A stretch of DNA of 64,000 bases from Coniella vitis (Eukaryota > Ascomycota > Sordariomycetes > Diaporthales > Schizoparmaceae), in contig WUJK01000005.1 in NCBI GenBank assembly GCA_011317545.1, positions 1,364,001 to 1,428,000 of the forward strand, given 5' to 3'. Shown here one piece after another: positions 38,050 through 49,900 of this stretch. A program made the translations under genes and the position numbers. The notes under the pieces are model-generated. The model saw only the letters and a list, made by a program, of their open reading frames with translations. It did not search any database and was not told where the DNA came from. Every line of letters starts with the position of its first letter. Positions within the stretch are counted from its first letter, which is position 1.

Positions 38050-40612
38050 TCATGCAAGCGTACCGTCATTCTTCTTGCCATCACCGCCGCACCGAGCCTT
38101 CTGGCGGAACCCGCCCATGAGCTTCTCAAACCCAGGTATCCGCTCTCCCAGCCCCGTGAATCCCTCCTTCCCACTGCACTCACGCTCACCAATCTCAATC
38201 ACAGCGCCAATGAGATCCCGATTGACCTCCTCAGGCACCACACTGTCGAAGCCGTACGCGGCATGGCCCGCCACAAACTCACGGATCCACTTCGCCGCCG
38301 TCCACAGCTCGCCGCTTGCCCGCCGGCGGATCAAGTCCAAGTACGTGGCCAGCTCGCACCGCGTCACCACGTCCATGTTGACGCTGTCGAGGTAGCTCTC
38401 GACGAGCGGGATGAGGCCTGGGAATCCTTCTTCGTCATCATCGTCCCCAGCCGACCCGTGGGCCGCAGCTGTGCCGTTGATGATTTCGTTGACGCTCATG
38501 AGTCGGTACTCGTCCTCAACGGGACCGTTGGGTGTCGGTGGTCGGCTAAAGATGGTGCTCCCGCCGCCATTGGGCGTCGAAGTCCCGCTTGCGCGCGGCG
38601 TGCGGACCGTAAAGGGCGTCTTGCGGAAATAAAACTGTTCGTTGAGCACGGCGTCCTTGCGATGGGCCGTCTCCATATTCTCGTCGACCTTGGTGATGGG
38701 AATGTAAAAGTTGAGGTCGAACGAGAGGATGGCGCGCGTAACGAGGACAATAAAAACGGCAAAAGCCGCATTCTCAAAATCCGTGATTTGAATCTCCATG
38801 GGCCGGAACTCGACGCGCCAGCCAATGTTACTGCCCGCTGGCGGCGGCTTGAAGCGCATGTGTTGCCAATTGGTCGACTGGATGTTTTCAAAGTGGTCCG
38901 TCTTGTCCATGTCGAGGTGTTCGAGGTCTTCCTGGAAAATGACAATCGGGTCGCGGATGAAGAGATGTGCAAAGTGCGTTGCAAGCCGGTCGTCCATACC
39001 GCCGGCGAGAAGTTTCGCCTTGATGTCCTCGTCAATTACGAGATCTGGGTCGAGATACTCGGGCCGCAGGCGGTAGTCGGTCGAGATGTACGTCGAGTTG
39101 GATGCGTAGCGGGACTTTGGGATGCGCCAACGATCGTTTTCAAGAGGCTGTCTCAAGGATTAGCTTGCATTCCCGCATTTTTTCAAAAGGTGGTGACATC
39201 TTCACCGTCGTTGCGACAGCAGTCTCACGAACCTTTTCTCCCAACTCCTCTGGCGTCCGGTCATCCACGGCACGACTGATTTGGTTCCACCGCACGTCTG
39301 TATCCGCCAAAAAGCCCTTGTAGATGGGCGTGGCTGCCGTCAGGGCCAGTAGGATGGGCCCCAGAGGACTGAGCTGATCGTACATTTTGCGACCTTCAGT
39401 GATGTTCTTGGCCTGGAAAGTGATTTGCAGACAGCAGCTGCCCATGCCAAACGCCATGGCATCCATGTGGATAAAGTTGTCCGGGGCGGCGCCGTTACGC
39501 ACGTCGTCGTCCTCGGGCCAGTTGTGCAGGTCGTAGTTGACTGTTGGGTCCTTCCACGGCCACGGCGTGTTCTTGTCCTTGAACACGGGCACGTTGACTT
39601 GGACCTTTCTGCCACGGCGCCATCGAATATTGGCAGCCAGCGTGGGAAAACGAATGTGCGGGTTGGCAATCTCATCCGGGACAAATTGCGAGCGCAGCTT
39701 GGAGCCCGACACGGGGTAGTACGGGTCGGTAAAGACGCCTGGGCGGCCGATCATGGGAAATGTTGTCAGGGTGATGGGGTACTCGTCGGAGCGCATGTGG
39801 TCCTTTGCGACGACACGTCGTAGGATCATGTTGGGCTCGACGTCGAGGAGCTCTCTAAACTCTATGCCCCATGGCTTGCCTGGTGTTGCTTCAAGCATGA
39901 AACGACCAAATTCGGGGTGGAACACTGGCAACGGTTCATTGGAACTGAGCATTGTCGAGATTGGCAAAGGTCAGCTAGAGACACAAGAAGCAAAGGAGTC
40001 AGCAGTAAAAGCATCACTCTTCACTTACCTCATCCCAGGCACATCCTGAAGATCAGGGACGCAGCCGCCCTGGGCCGTAAGAGTTTTGTCCGAAGCCAGG
40101 GCTTCGAGAATATCGGCCTGGCGCAGCGAGAGCAGCACCTCGCGTTTGTCTTTGCCATACACGACCACTAGGTATTCCACCTAATCCACAGCATCAGCAA
40201 TTGGTCTCTTACAAGCGCAGGCGTCGCACCGGAAGGAGGGCGTAATCCAACCTCGTCACCCCACAGCATGGCATCTGCCTCCTTGCCCTTTGCCTTGTTC
40301 CATATCTCTAGCAGTTGCTATTTGGATTCGGTCAGCTGGTGGTCTCCTATACTATACGCATACAAAAAGAAAAAAGGGGAGGGAAAAAGAAAGTGAGAGA
40401 CTAGAAGGGGTGATTGGTGCAAGTGCGCGGAGAGAGAAGAGATTTGCGCACCTTAATGCCCCAATCGCGGACTTGATCAGCGTTTTTCTTGGCATCAGGC
40501 CAGTCGAGCGCCGTACCGAGAGCCCTTTGGGAAGATGAAGCGTGAGCAGAGTGGCAGTGGCCGGGTGAGATTCTCAAGGAAGCTGGGCCCGAGAAACATA
40601 CAAGAGACCCAT
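38050..40612 (-). CDS. gsh1: glutamate-cysteine ligase catalytic subunit (gamma-glutamylcysteine synthetase)
   Basis: GSH1 catalyses the ATP-dependent joining of glutamate and cysteine, the first and limiting step of glutathione synthesis in the cytosol. Six exons on the minus strand: 40612-40602 (11 nt), 40524-40452, 40317-40252, 40180-40029, 39944-39233 and 39147-38050, together 2112 nt or 703 residues. Family signatures appear in order: MGLLALGTALDWPDAK at the start, WGDEVEYLVV with the metal-binding acidic residues, FHPEFGRFMLEATPG, FPMIGRPGVF, MDAMAFGMGSCCLQ, LADTDVRWNQI, SRYASNSTYIS and GWRVEFRPMEIQ. The first exon encodes only MGL plus two bases of the next codon, before a GTATGT donor. 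Internal introns show CTGAC-type branch points. Length suits fungal GSH1. The long GC-rich open frame on the opposite strand (38263-39279) is a shadow. Confidence 0.97.
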
Positions 40613-42509
40613 TGTCTAGGAGGGCAAGAACAAGAAGCAGGAGTCGACTTTTTCCTTTTCCTGGTTGTCTGGGCGCTGAGATTGTTGACAAACAAAGACC
40701 AATTTCTTGGGATGCAAGGGGACTGCTGTGACGTTTTGCTGGAGAAAAGATACCGACGCTATCCGAAACCGAGCCGAGTCTCGACCCAAAAAGACAAAGT
40801 AAAGTAAGAGTGCAAAAAAGGTACAGCCGACCTCACAGCATCATCACAAACGCTTAGGGCGCGCGGATACTGCACTTAACGTTAGTAGAAGGGAGGCCCC
40901 GTTTCCAGGATCGAGCACCCGGCCGAGAGCGGAGAAAAAGACTGGAGGGGACGGATATCTATCTATCGAAATATGTATCAGGATTAGTGAATGAACCAGG
41001 CTGATGGGGCCTTTGAGAGACGGTCCAACTCCGGAACAAGAACGACGCCAGTGGGCGACAAAGGAAGAAAACAGGTAGCAGACCAATTATATATGACGAG
41101 GAAGCAACCCGCGCTCTCCAAGACCAACAGCCTCGCTTGCCCTCTCTATCGGTTCGCACGCACGCTGGCGCGGAGCGGCACGAACAAGCCCCGGTGCGGT
41201 GGATTGATATCACAGCTGAGCCCGAAGTGCAGAGTGCACGAGATGAGCACCCCCAAGAAAGCCGCAGTGACTAATGTACGTCGTGGCCGGGGTCCCAACA
41301 GACGTCGGGGCGATCGCGCAATATCTCTGAATGGCGACTGGATGCGACTGGCGCGTAGCCGAGAATGGAAAAGATGCTACGTAACGAAGTGGGATGGCCC
41401 GAGGGGGCTGCGGAAGCTGGAGTTCAGTCGGTTGTATATATATCGGCAGTCAATGGAACGTCTAGCCAGTCTGTCCTGTAAGGTCGTCGTCGTCGTCGTT
41501 GTGGGTGAGATGTATGAGAAAACTGTGTTTGTTCTCCGACGTTTCGGGAGCTAGAGCAACGGATCGCCAAAGAGCCTAAGAAAAATTAAATGATATTATA
41601 AATCCCGGTCCTCCACGTTTAGCACTGGCTCCTTAGCCTGGCGTGGGACGAGACTTCCCGCAAGCTAGTCAAGTAGCGCGTAGTAGCAAGTAGCAAGCGC
41701 TACATAGTAAGCAACGTCGAACAAAATCTGGATCTCAATCCACCCACTGCACGCCCTTCTGGCCCTGTGAAAAGATCACACACAGCGAGCATGCTTACAT
41801 AGTACATACATACCCATGACTGCTGTGAGTGGGACCATCGTGATGCGGCCTGGGCCCCGGCCAGCGTCTTTATCGCGCTCGTTGCTTAGAAATCGATTCG
41901 CTTTCTGGCGAACGGCTGCGGCGTGCCCGGCAAGTGTCCCCTTCTGTGCCTCTGCTCGCACCACGCGTCGCCGACTGGGATGGAAGAAGAAGAGGAAGAA
42001 GAAGAAAAGGCTACTACTACAATGTACCTTAGCCGCAGTACGCGCCTGCGGGCAACGGGTTAGGCCAGGCTACTATGGCCTTGATGGCACTCTCTCTACA
42101 TGGTATTCGGGTACCGTGGATTGCTGTGCGAATACATAATACATAACCCCAACCCTCGCCCAAGTATCCATTGGTAAGTATCCCTATCTGCCATGTCCTC
42201 CAGTCGATGGTTGCAGCCGAGACGTCCTTTGTTCCCCATAGGTATGCTCACAAAGGCCTTGTGGCTTCAAGACATGCCCAGCCTGTCCAAAAGAAAAGAA
42301 CCGACCCTGAACAGCTGAAACGCGAGTCCTGTATCTGCATGGAGCTACTCGACGGCCGATGCTGCCGCTCATCATGGTCGAAGGCTAAGGCACTGAGCGC
42401 GTTTCCGGGCTTGTCCTTGGATGCTAATTCCTCTGCCTGGGGACACCATCAGATCTTGGAACCGCTCGACAGATTGACGGCTCGTTACATACCACGACTT
42501 CCAAGACAC
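40613..42509. other. intergenic region, gsh1 promoter side
   Basis: This contains the 5' flank of gsh1 and the 3' flank of the J-domain gene, both on the minus strand. TACATAGTA copies occur at about 41703 and 41795-41808. No further gene is seen; the open frame at 40991-41554 has no recognisable content. Confidence 0.65.
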
Positions 42510-43612
42510 TCAACCATCCATCTGGTTGCCAGGGCGCTTGCAATAGGCCTCAATATGGCCCAGCTTACTGCACTCAAAGGCCACGGGCCCCCGTTTGACC
42601 AAACAGACCGAGCACTTGAGCTTTTTGTTCGTGTACACCTTGGCACAAAAGCCCGAGTGTAGACAGACAGCTCTGCAGTCTCTCCTCCTTGTACACGGCG
42701 TTGGCGTCCTTCCACCGCTGCTCCTGCCACGCTCTCTCCGCGTCGCGGCGGCGTTGCTTGCGAGCAGATTCCCGCATCCTCGTGAGCCAGCTTGGCGGCA
42801 AGCCTGGCCCCGCGCCAGGCCTTCTCTCTCCACGCTCTCGCCCGCTGTTGCTCACGCAGTGCTTCCATTTGTCTCTGCCGTTTTCCTTGCTGTTCCATTG
42901 CTGCCGCTCTTCGTCTCGCATCTTGGTGCAGCGACTCTCGCTCTGGGGCCGTTGTCTCCTGCACAGCGGCCCGTCGCGGCCGCTGTACATATCGATTCCA
43001 CAGCGCCCCCCAATGTGTGCAGTTGCGTTTGATCGGCGAGTAACGGGTATCAAATCCGTCGTCGCTCTCCTCCTCCTCCTCCTCCTCCTCCTCCTCCTCC
43101 TCCTCCTCCTCCTCCTCCTCCTCCTCCTCGAACCTGGACGGGGCTTGGGCAGCACGAGACCTATGCCCGCCATCCTCAGACTTGTCAGCACCACCGCCGC
43201 GCTCTCGCTCGCGATCCGTGCGCCTGTGCGCTCGGTCGTAGTGCGTCCGCTTCGCGGCACCAGATAGAATCTCGTATGCCTGCTGCAAGCGTTGAAAGGC
43301 ATCAGTGGCCTGCGCTTCGTTGCCGTGGCTGCGGTCTGGGTGGTGGACGAGCGCGAGTCGCCGGTAGGCCGAGGTGATTTGCTCCAGGGAGGCTGTCTGT
43401 TCGATTTGGAGCTCGGCGTAGTAGTCGAATCTTGGTAAGGCGGGCAATTGTTTTTTTTTCTTTTCTTTTATCTGTTTGGTCGGTTGCGGCCGGGGTTGCT
43501 TTAGGTTGTGACCAGCCAAGGGTTGGCTCTGGATGGTCGAGGCGGTGGAATGGGAGAATCTCAGGTACAGCAAATAGATGGTGCAAACAGAAGGAGGACG
43601 AGATGCATGCAT
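42510..43612 (-). CDS. J-domain (DnaJ-like) co-chaperone with poly-Glu tract and C-terminal Cys cluster; reading frame apparently interrupted
   Basis: The N-terminal J domain is clear: FDYYAELQIEQTASLEQI, AYRRLALVHHPDRS with the HPD triad, then AFQRLQQAYEILSG and THYDRA. J proteins stimulate Hsp70 ATPase. A (GAG)n tract at 43067-43129 encodes about 21 Glu. An Arg/Ala/Glu-rich helical region follows. To reach the C-terminal Cys cluster (CLHSGFCAKVY, LKCSVC, FECSKLGHIEAYC, stop at 42510) translation must change frame twice by the same step, once near 42775-42845 and once near 42675-42700, where no intron of normal size fits. Without those changes the first frame runs open to 42485. This may be a decaying gene, a sequence error or an unusual splice. 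The start at 43612 is the first ATG; the J domain begins only about 60 residues later, so a downstream start or an extra 5' intron is possible. Confidence 0.7.
43067..43129 (+). repeat. (CTC)n trinucleotide repeat coding for poly-Glu on the minus strand
   Basis: About 21 uninterrupted CTC units (GAG on the coding strand). The purity of the codon suggests recent slippage expansion. Confidence 0.95.
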
Positions 43613-46600
43613 TCATTGCACAGAAAACGATGTTGCGAACGCACAAGAGTCATAGGGGAAAAGGGGAGTAGATGAGGATGAAGTTGGGTTCCTCTAGCGG
43701 TTACAAGGCTCACTGGGGAATATTGGGGTTATCACGTCTTGCTGCAGGTCTGTTGCTCTTGTCAAACGCCTTGGATGAAATCCTGGAGGCAGCTTTCTGC
43801 TGGTGATAAGGAATTGACTTGTTTCTGGTGCACAATCGTTGTAGTCTGTAGCAATCGCCATCTCGACCCTTATGCTTCTCGGAACGAACCAACGTCAAAT
43901 GGCAACAGCTTCAGTAAATTTCAAGATGCAGTCAACGTATCCTCTTCCGTCCATCGGAAGGCTGTGCTTCACAAGGTAATCATATCTTTTTCTAGAAGCG
44001 AGCGGCTTGCCTGGCCGATTTCCTCTTGTCTTGCTATCAATGTAATATATCGGTGCCGATTCGGCAGAATTTAGTAGCTTTGTATGATAACCTTGGAAAG
44101 AACCAGGCCCACATAGTACATTTACGATAGAGAAACGCAAAAAAAAACACTTGCTACTCAGGGTCCCGGAGGTCAGCACAAAGGCGCAATGAAGAGAATA
44201 GCACAATGAAATTCCATTGATTTCCACAACATTGAGAAAGCCTAAATGAGAGACAGCTTACCATCACTCTTTGGGGTTGGATGACCAGAAGCGTCACACA
44301 ATCACCGCACATCAAACCCGCCTGACCCGTCCGGGTTCACCTCGTCCGCATGCAAGATGGCACAGGACAGCATACGTGTAACGCATCTGCTCTCCATAAG
44401 TGCTCACCACAAGAGAGGTACAGCCTTGGACCGGTCGATGACAGACCCACCACCAACACACACTTGGACGCCTGCTGGAAGACGAGTTGCCCACCAATCG
44501 CCAGTGACATGAATCAAGAAACATAGTACATTGCCATAGTCAGGCTACACGATGTCTGGGCTCATGCTATTGACCTTGGGTGGCACTGGATGAGGCTCCA
44601 TGAGGAGATGCAACGCGGCCAGAGGCCAAAGGCTGCCTCGCCGCTGATGCCGTCAAGCAACGGCTTCACCGGTATAGCGGATTTACGAGATGTGTTCGTG
44701 ATCGCCATCAATGAAAGCCTTGAGTCACAGCCTACGACCCACGTTCCATTGCAAGTGAGCAATAGCAGTATTCGAGAGAATAAGCTGCGCAGAATACCAT
44801 GAGGCTCCCTGCCGAGAAGGGCTCGAGCAGTTTGCGCAGCATCGGCGGCGGCTCAGAGTTGATGAGGCTGAGCAAAAAGTGCGGGGCAGCACGGCAGTGC
44901 TTCGTCTGCTTGGCCAGTCGGCTGGCTTGTACAGACTATGGTAGAAGTGAGCGAATTCGGACAGCGGACGTCAACTAGTACATGCAAATCCCATGACCGG
45001 ACTGCGCCATCATTCGTCCGCCCTTGAGTATATCGGACGGCCTGTTTCTATTTTCAGACAGACATGTTTTGCCCTTTGGCGCACCCACACTACTGGTGAA
45101 CATGATTTCCTGATTGCGGCGGGAAGCTCTGGAGGGCAAGATGAAAAAAGCTGTTTCTGGTCTGTGCTTATTGCTGTGGCGGAAACAGCGCTTCGCATCG
45201 CTTGTCGGGTGTCGACCGACAATAGCGAACAAGAACAAGTGGATGCCGTATGCATACAGACATAGTATAGGACTAGCCGAAAGGTTGATTATTGTGACAC
45301 GGCATGTCAATGCAAGGCGATCTGCGCCTGCAAGCAGCAAGCCCCCCCCCCCCCAAAAAGTCTTCCAGTTTGCTTGCCAAGTTTGCCCTCGTGTCATCCC
45401 TGTTTGCAATTGACTATGCGCTGTTCTCGTCGAAAAGGCAAGCCATCTACATGGTACAAATATCTGTTCGGATTGGTATGTAGAGGCTGCCACCGCCAAC
45501 TTGGCTGCGCTGGAGGCATCCGATTCCCGGGTTGCATCTTGCCGGTCAGTGGTGGAGAGACTGGCTCTCGTCAATGCGCCACACCTGGGTCTCTGTACTG
45601 TTGCCAGGGCTGGCGACCCACTTGGCTGTTCCTGCGCCCGCAATGATGGCCAACTCGTTGGTGGGATTTTGCTTCTGATTTCCAGGAATGTGTTGCTGTC
45701 TGCGGGGCAACGAGGCGGTCGAGTGCCAAGTTGCAAGCTGCTAGCGGCGGGACGGAGGACAGGAATTGCAAGTCAAGCCTGGAGAATAGACGCACGCTAC
45801 CAGATTAGCAGTCTACAGAGGCTCGCGCCGGATCAAGGACTTACAGTCGCTGTGAAGGAGAACTGTGTGCGTGTGTGTGCTGTACTATGACACGATGTGC
45901 ATAGTGGACATACCGAGGTGGTAAGCATGGCTGGTATGGTGGATGGTTTGATGGACGGGGCGGGAATGGCAGGGTCTAACAGGCTCTATCTTGCAGTGGA
46001 TTACAGGGATGCTGTCAAAACAGCAACACTGCCACGAGCCGAACGTCACTGCCTGGCAAGAGCGAGCTATCCAAGCTGCTAGTATACATAGCGCAGGTAC
46101 TATACATAGTACTATAGCTACCTAGGTACAAAATACTGTAGATGCTGCGCCTCCCCTGGCCATCTGAAACGGGTTTCCTCCCACAGGACATGTCTCTGGG
46201 GCTCCTTCATCCCAGCATACCCTGGCCCTGCCTGGCCTCTCCCGCCCGCTCGTCCTGCCTGCGCCCTCTAATCATACCAATTCTCGGCGGCATAGCTGCT
46301 GCCTTCTGGTCTGCGCCAGCGCTCGTTCACGCCCTCGCTCGACCGCTCGTTCGTCACAAACAGGCTCGATAGCCGTGGGACAAGGCTCGCAGAGAAGCGC
46401 CCACTCTCGTTGCTCGGTATGCGCTGTGTGCTCCGCTAGTTGCGCCGCTCCAGCAACAGCAGCCCAGTCACCCACTGGGCAGCGGGCAGCTTGCCGATTC
46501 ATCAAGGACTAACGCGCGGATAGCTGCATACATTAGCTGTGGGGGTGTGCGAGACCAGAGCCTATCAAGCCGTCTGAAAAGGGGCTCAAACTGGCAAAGG

Positions 46601-46980
46601 GCCGCAGCATCCTTCGAAACCGCCCCAGCCCAGTCTGCGCCGTCAAAACACCACAGACACGACAAACTTTTAGCAACTTACAACCACCCGTCACTGACTG
46701 TCCTTGACCTGCGCACCCTCGCGCTCGCTCTCTTGACGGCGGGACTTGGCAAAACTCTCATTCGTGGCGGCAGTCGCAGTCAAGAAGCCGCGCAGCGACA
46801 TAATTACTTTCCCTTCTCTGCAAACAACTCACAGACTCCGTCTGCGCATTGTGTGGAGGCCGTGTGGTGATTGTCTCGCGTTTCGTCCCCCTGCCAATCC
46901 TCGCTGGGCCACCCCCATCCACTCTTCCTGTCTTTTGCCGTTCCCTTACCCAGCAACGGGCACGTCCGTATTCAATCAAC
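43613..46980. other. intergenic region between J-domain gene and chitin synthase (divergent promoters)
   Basis: The J-domain gene and the chitin synthase are transcribed away from each other from this 3.4-kb space. TACATAGTA copies lie at 44113, 44521, 45262 and 46104-46115, and a C14 run near 45341. A minus-strand stretch at about 44780-44925 reads through without stops as APHFLLSLINSEPPPMLRKL and continues into LLEPFSAGSLMV, which looks protein-like but was not identified. Otherwise nothing is seen. Confidence 0.55.
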
Positions 46981-49900
46981 ATGTCGCGGTACAATCGTAT
47001 AGGTACGTTCTTCGCCTCTTCCGTTGCATAGCCGCCAAATCACCTCTCCCTCGCTCTTCTGCTGTGCCCCCCCCCCCCGTGCCGCCAGTCTTGATAGTAG
47101 CCGAGTACAAAGTCCCTTGGCGCTCGGAACATTACCCTGCACCACAGTGTCATACCCACTTGCTCCCCTAGATCTCCTCTGCCACATCGCGAAACTTCCT
47201 CCTTCAGGAATTCGCGTAGTCTTGGACCGAGGGACAAGATTGCGATCTCCCCACAGGCATATCACGGGCCGCGGCGCGCTCCACCGCCTTCTATACCCCA
47301 ACCACTACCCTCACATAGCAATCGCGACTCTTCGATATAACCGTGTCGAGTCCAACTTGCCTTTTGTTGAATGCCACGAGATTAACACCGCACCACTCTA
47401 GACGAGGAGCAGCTTCCGCAGGACAGCTTTGGCGCCAGCATGAACCCGAACGCCCATCGGACGCCCTCGCCGGGCCATCCTCTCCAATATGGGTACCAGC
47501 TCGAGGACGACGCATACCAACATGCCGATATGCCAATGGCCCACGACGGCAGATACACTCCAGCAGACTCGATAGAAATGCACCAAGCAGTGGGTGATGC
47601 CTCGCAGAAGAAGCCCCTAATGACTTTGGGGGTTCGTTTGTGGCTTAGCTGACAATTTGGGTAGCACTCCATTGAAAACATGGGCGGCCATTATGATGCG
47701 AATGCGCCCTACGAAGACTACTCGGTCACCCCAGAAGCACACCACGATGCCTACTACAATCAGCCGTATGAGCCTCAACTCATCAACCAAGGCCAGGAGT
47801 TTGACGACCGCCGGCCCATGCTCGAACATCAACCCTCGGATTTGAGCTCCCAGTACCAAGAGAGCTTCGCACAACAGGAGCAACAACAAAAGTCAGGTGG
47901 TATCAAGCGCTGGAAGACTGTCAAGGAAGTCCTCCTGTACAAGGGCAACTTGGTTCTCGACTGTCCTGTGCCTCCTAGGCTCCTTAGCCAGGTGCCCCAC
48001 GGCGAACGCGACGAGTTCACGCACATGCGATACACGGCTGCAACTTGCGACCCCAACTACTTTTATGAAGAAAACTTCACCCTACGCCAAAAGCTTTTTA
48101 GCAAGCCCCGACACACCGAACTGTTCATTGTTGTCACCATGTATAACGAAGACGAGATCCTGTTTGCTCGGACAATGACCGGTGTCCTGAAGAATGTTGA
48201 ATATATGTGCAAGCGGACGGAAAGCAAGACCTGGGGCAAGGATGCTTGGAAAAAGATTGTCGTCTGCATCGTCAGCGACGGTCGTGCCAAAATCAATCCT
48301 CGCACGCGCGCCCTTCTTGCTGGTATGGGCGTGTATCAGGAGGGTATTGCCAAGCAGCAGGTCAACCACAAGGACGTGACAGCGCACATTTACGAGTATA
48401 CCTCGCAAGTCGGTATGCAGATCAAGAACGACGTTGTGCAGCTGATTCCCAAGCAGCAGCCAGTACAGCTTCTCTTCTGCCTCAAGGAAACGAACCAAAA
48501 GAAGATCAACTCTCACCGTTGGTTCTTTTCTGCTTTTGGCCGTGTACTGGACCCCAACATCTGTGTCCTTATTGACGCGGGTACAAAGCCCGGTGGCAAC
48601 TCCATCTACCACTTGTGGAAAGCTTTCGATCTCGAGCCCATGTGCGCAGGCGCCTGTGGTGAGATCAAGGCCATGTTGGGCACCGGTGGCAAAAACCTCA
48701 TCAACCCTCTTGTCGCGGCTCAGAACTTTGAGTACAAGATGAGCAATATCCTCGACAAGCCGCTTGAGTCTGCATTTGGTTTCATTTCCGTGCTGCCTGG
48801 TGCCTTTTCCGCCTACCGATATGTCGCTCTTCAAAACGACAAGAACGGTCAGGGTCCTTTGGAAAAGTACTTTGCTGGTGAGAAGCTTCACGGTGCTGGT
48901 GCTGGTATCTTTACTGCCAACATGTACCTGGCGGAGGATCGTATCCTCTGTTTTGAGCTTGTCACAAAGCGAAACTGTCATTGGCTTCTTCAGTACGTCA
49001 AGTCGGCAACCGGCGAGACAGATGTGCCTGACACAATTACCGAACTTATCCTTCAGCGACGTCGTTGGCTGAACGGATCCTTCTTTGCTGCCATCTACGC
49101 CATTGCCCACTTTTACCAATTCTTCCGATCCGACCACTCTATGTTTCGAAAGCTCGCATTCTTTGCCGAGTTTACATTCAACACGATTAACATGATCTTT
49201 GCTTGGTTTGCCATTGGCAACTTCTTCCTGGTTTTCAAGATTTTGACGTCAAGCCTGGGCGACAGCGATCTCCTAGGCACTGTTGGCACTGTTCTTGGAG
49301 TGGTCTTTGAATGGCTCTACGGCATCTCGCTCATGACCTGTTTTGTGCTATCCATGGGTAATCGACCATCTGGTTCCGGCCCGTATTACATGGCAATGGT
49401 AGTCTTTTGGGCGATTATCTTTATGTAAGTGCAACCTTGCCAGCACTCTTGTCCTCTAATCTTGTTTTCTCTGTTTTTTCTTCTTCTTTTCTTCCTGAAA
49501 AAAAAAGGGAAAGAAAAAGGTGAAATGATTAGGTATTCGCGTACTGACTATACGTCGCAGTTACCTCATGTTCGCAGCCATCTACATTTCCGTCAATGCG
49601 ATAGAGACCGACCTGAGCGAGAACGGCTTTAATCTGAACGACCTGTTTAAGAACAAGGTTTTCTACACCTTGATTGTCTCTGTCATGTCGACTTACGGCA
49701 TCTGGCTTATTGCATCCCTGATCATGTTCGACCCTTGGCACATGATTACCTCTTTGGTCCAGTACATGATGTTGACACCCACTTTCACCAACGTTCTCAA
49801 CGTATATGCTTTCTGCAATACGCACGACGTCTCGTGGGGTACCAAGGGTGACGACAAGCCCGACAAACTTCCCTCCATCTCGACCAAGGACGGGCAGGGC

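Larger units (their letters stand above)
4100..46115. repeat. dispersed near-palindromic motif TACATAGTA / TACTATGTA
   Basis: The heptamer CATAGTA or its complement TACTATG recurs about 40 times by eye, nearly always flanked to give TACATAGTA. Clear copies are at 4100-4108, 5021-5034 (perfect 14-bp palindrome ACATAGTACTATGT), 7805-7815, 7861-7871, 11453-11464, 12878-12890, 13701-13710, 17038-17047, 31801-31809 with 31812-31820 (two copies 11 bp apart), 34037-34047, 36073-36083, 41795-41808, 44521-44530 and 46104-46115. All copies I noted lie outside exons and most are in the two gene deserts and the 40-46 kb intergenic space. Chance expectation for a heptamer on both strands of 64 kb is about eight. 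Confidence 0.7.

Noticed and set aside
38263..39279. 338-codon open frame on the plus strand
   Set aside because: It lies wholly opposite the gsh1 exons; GC-rich codon bias on the minus strand opens this frame, and the translation has no recognisable domain.
48082..49137. 351-codon open frame on the minus strand
   Set aside because: It is a shadow of the chitin synthase core exon, with no independent motif.
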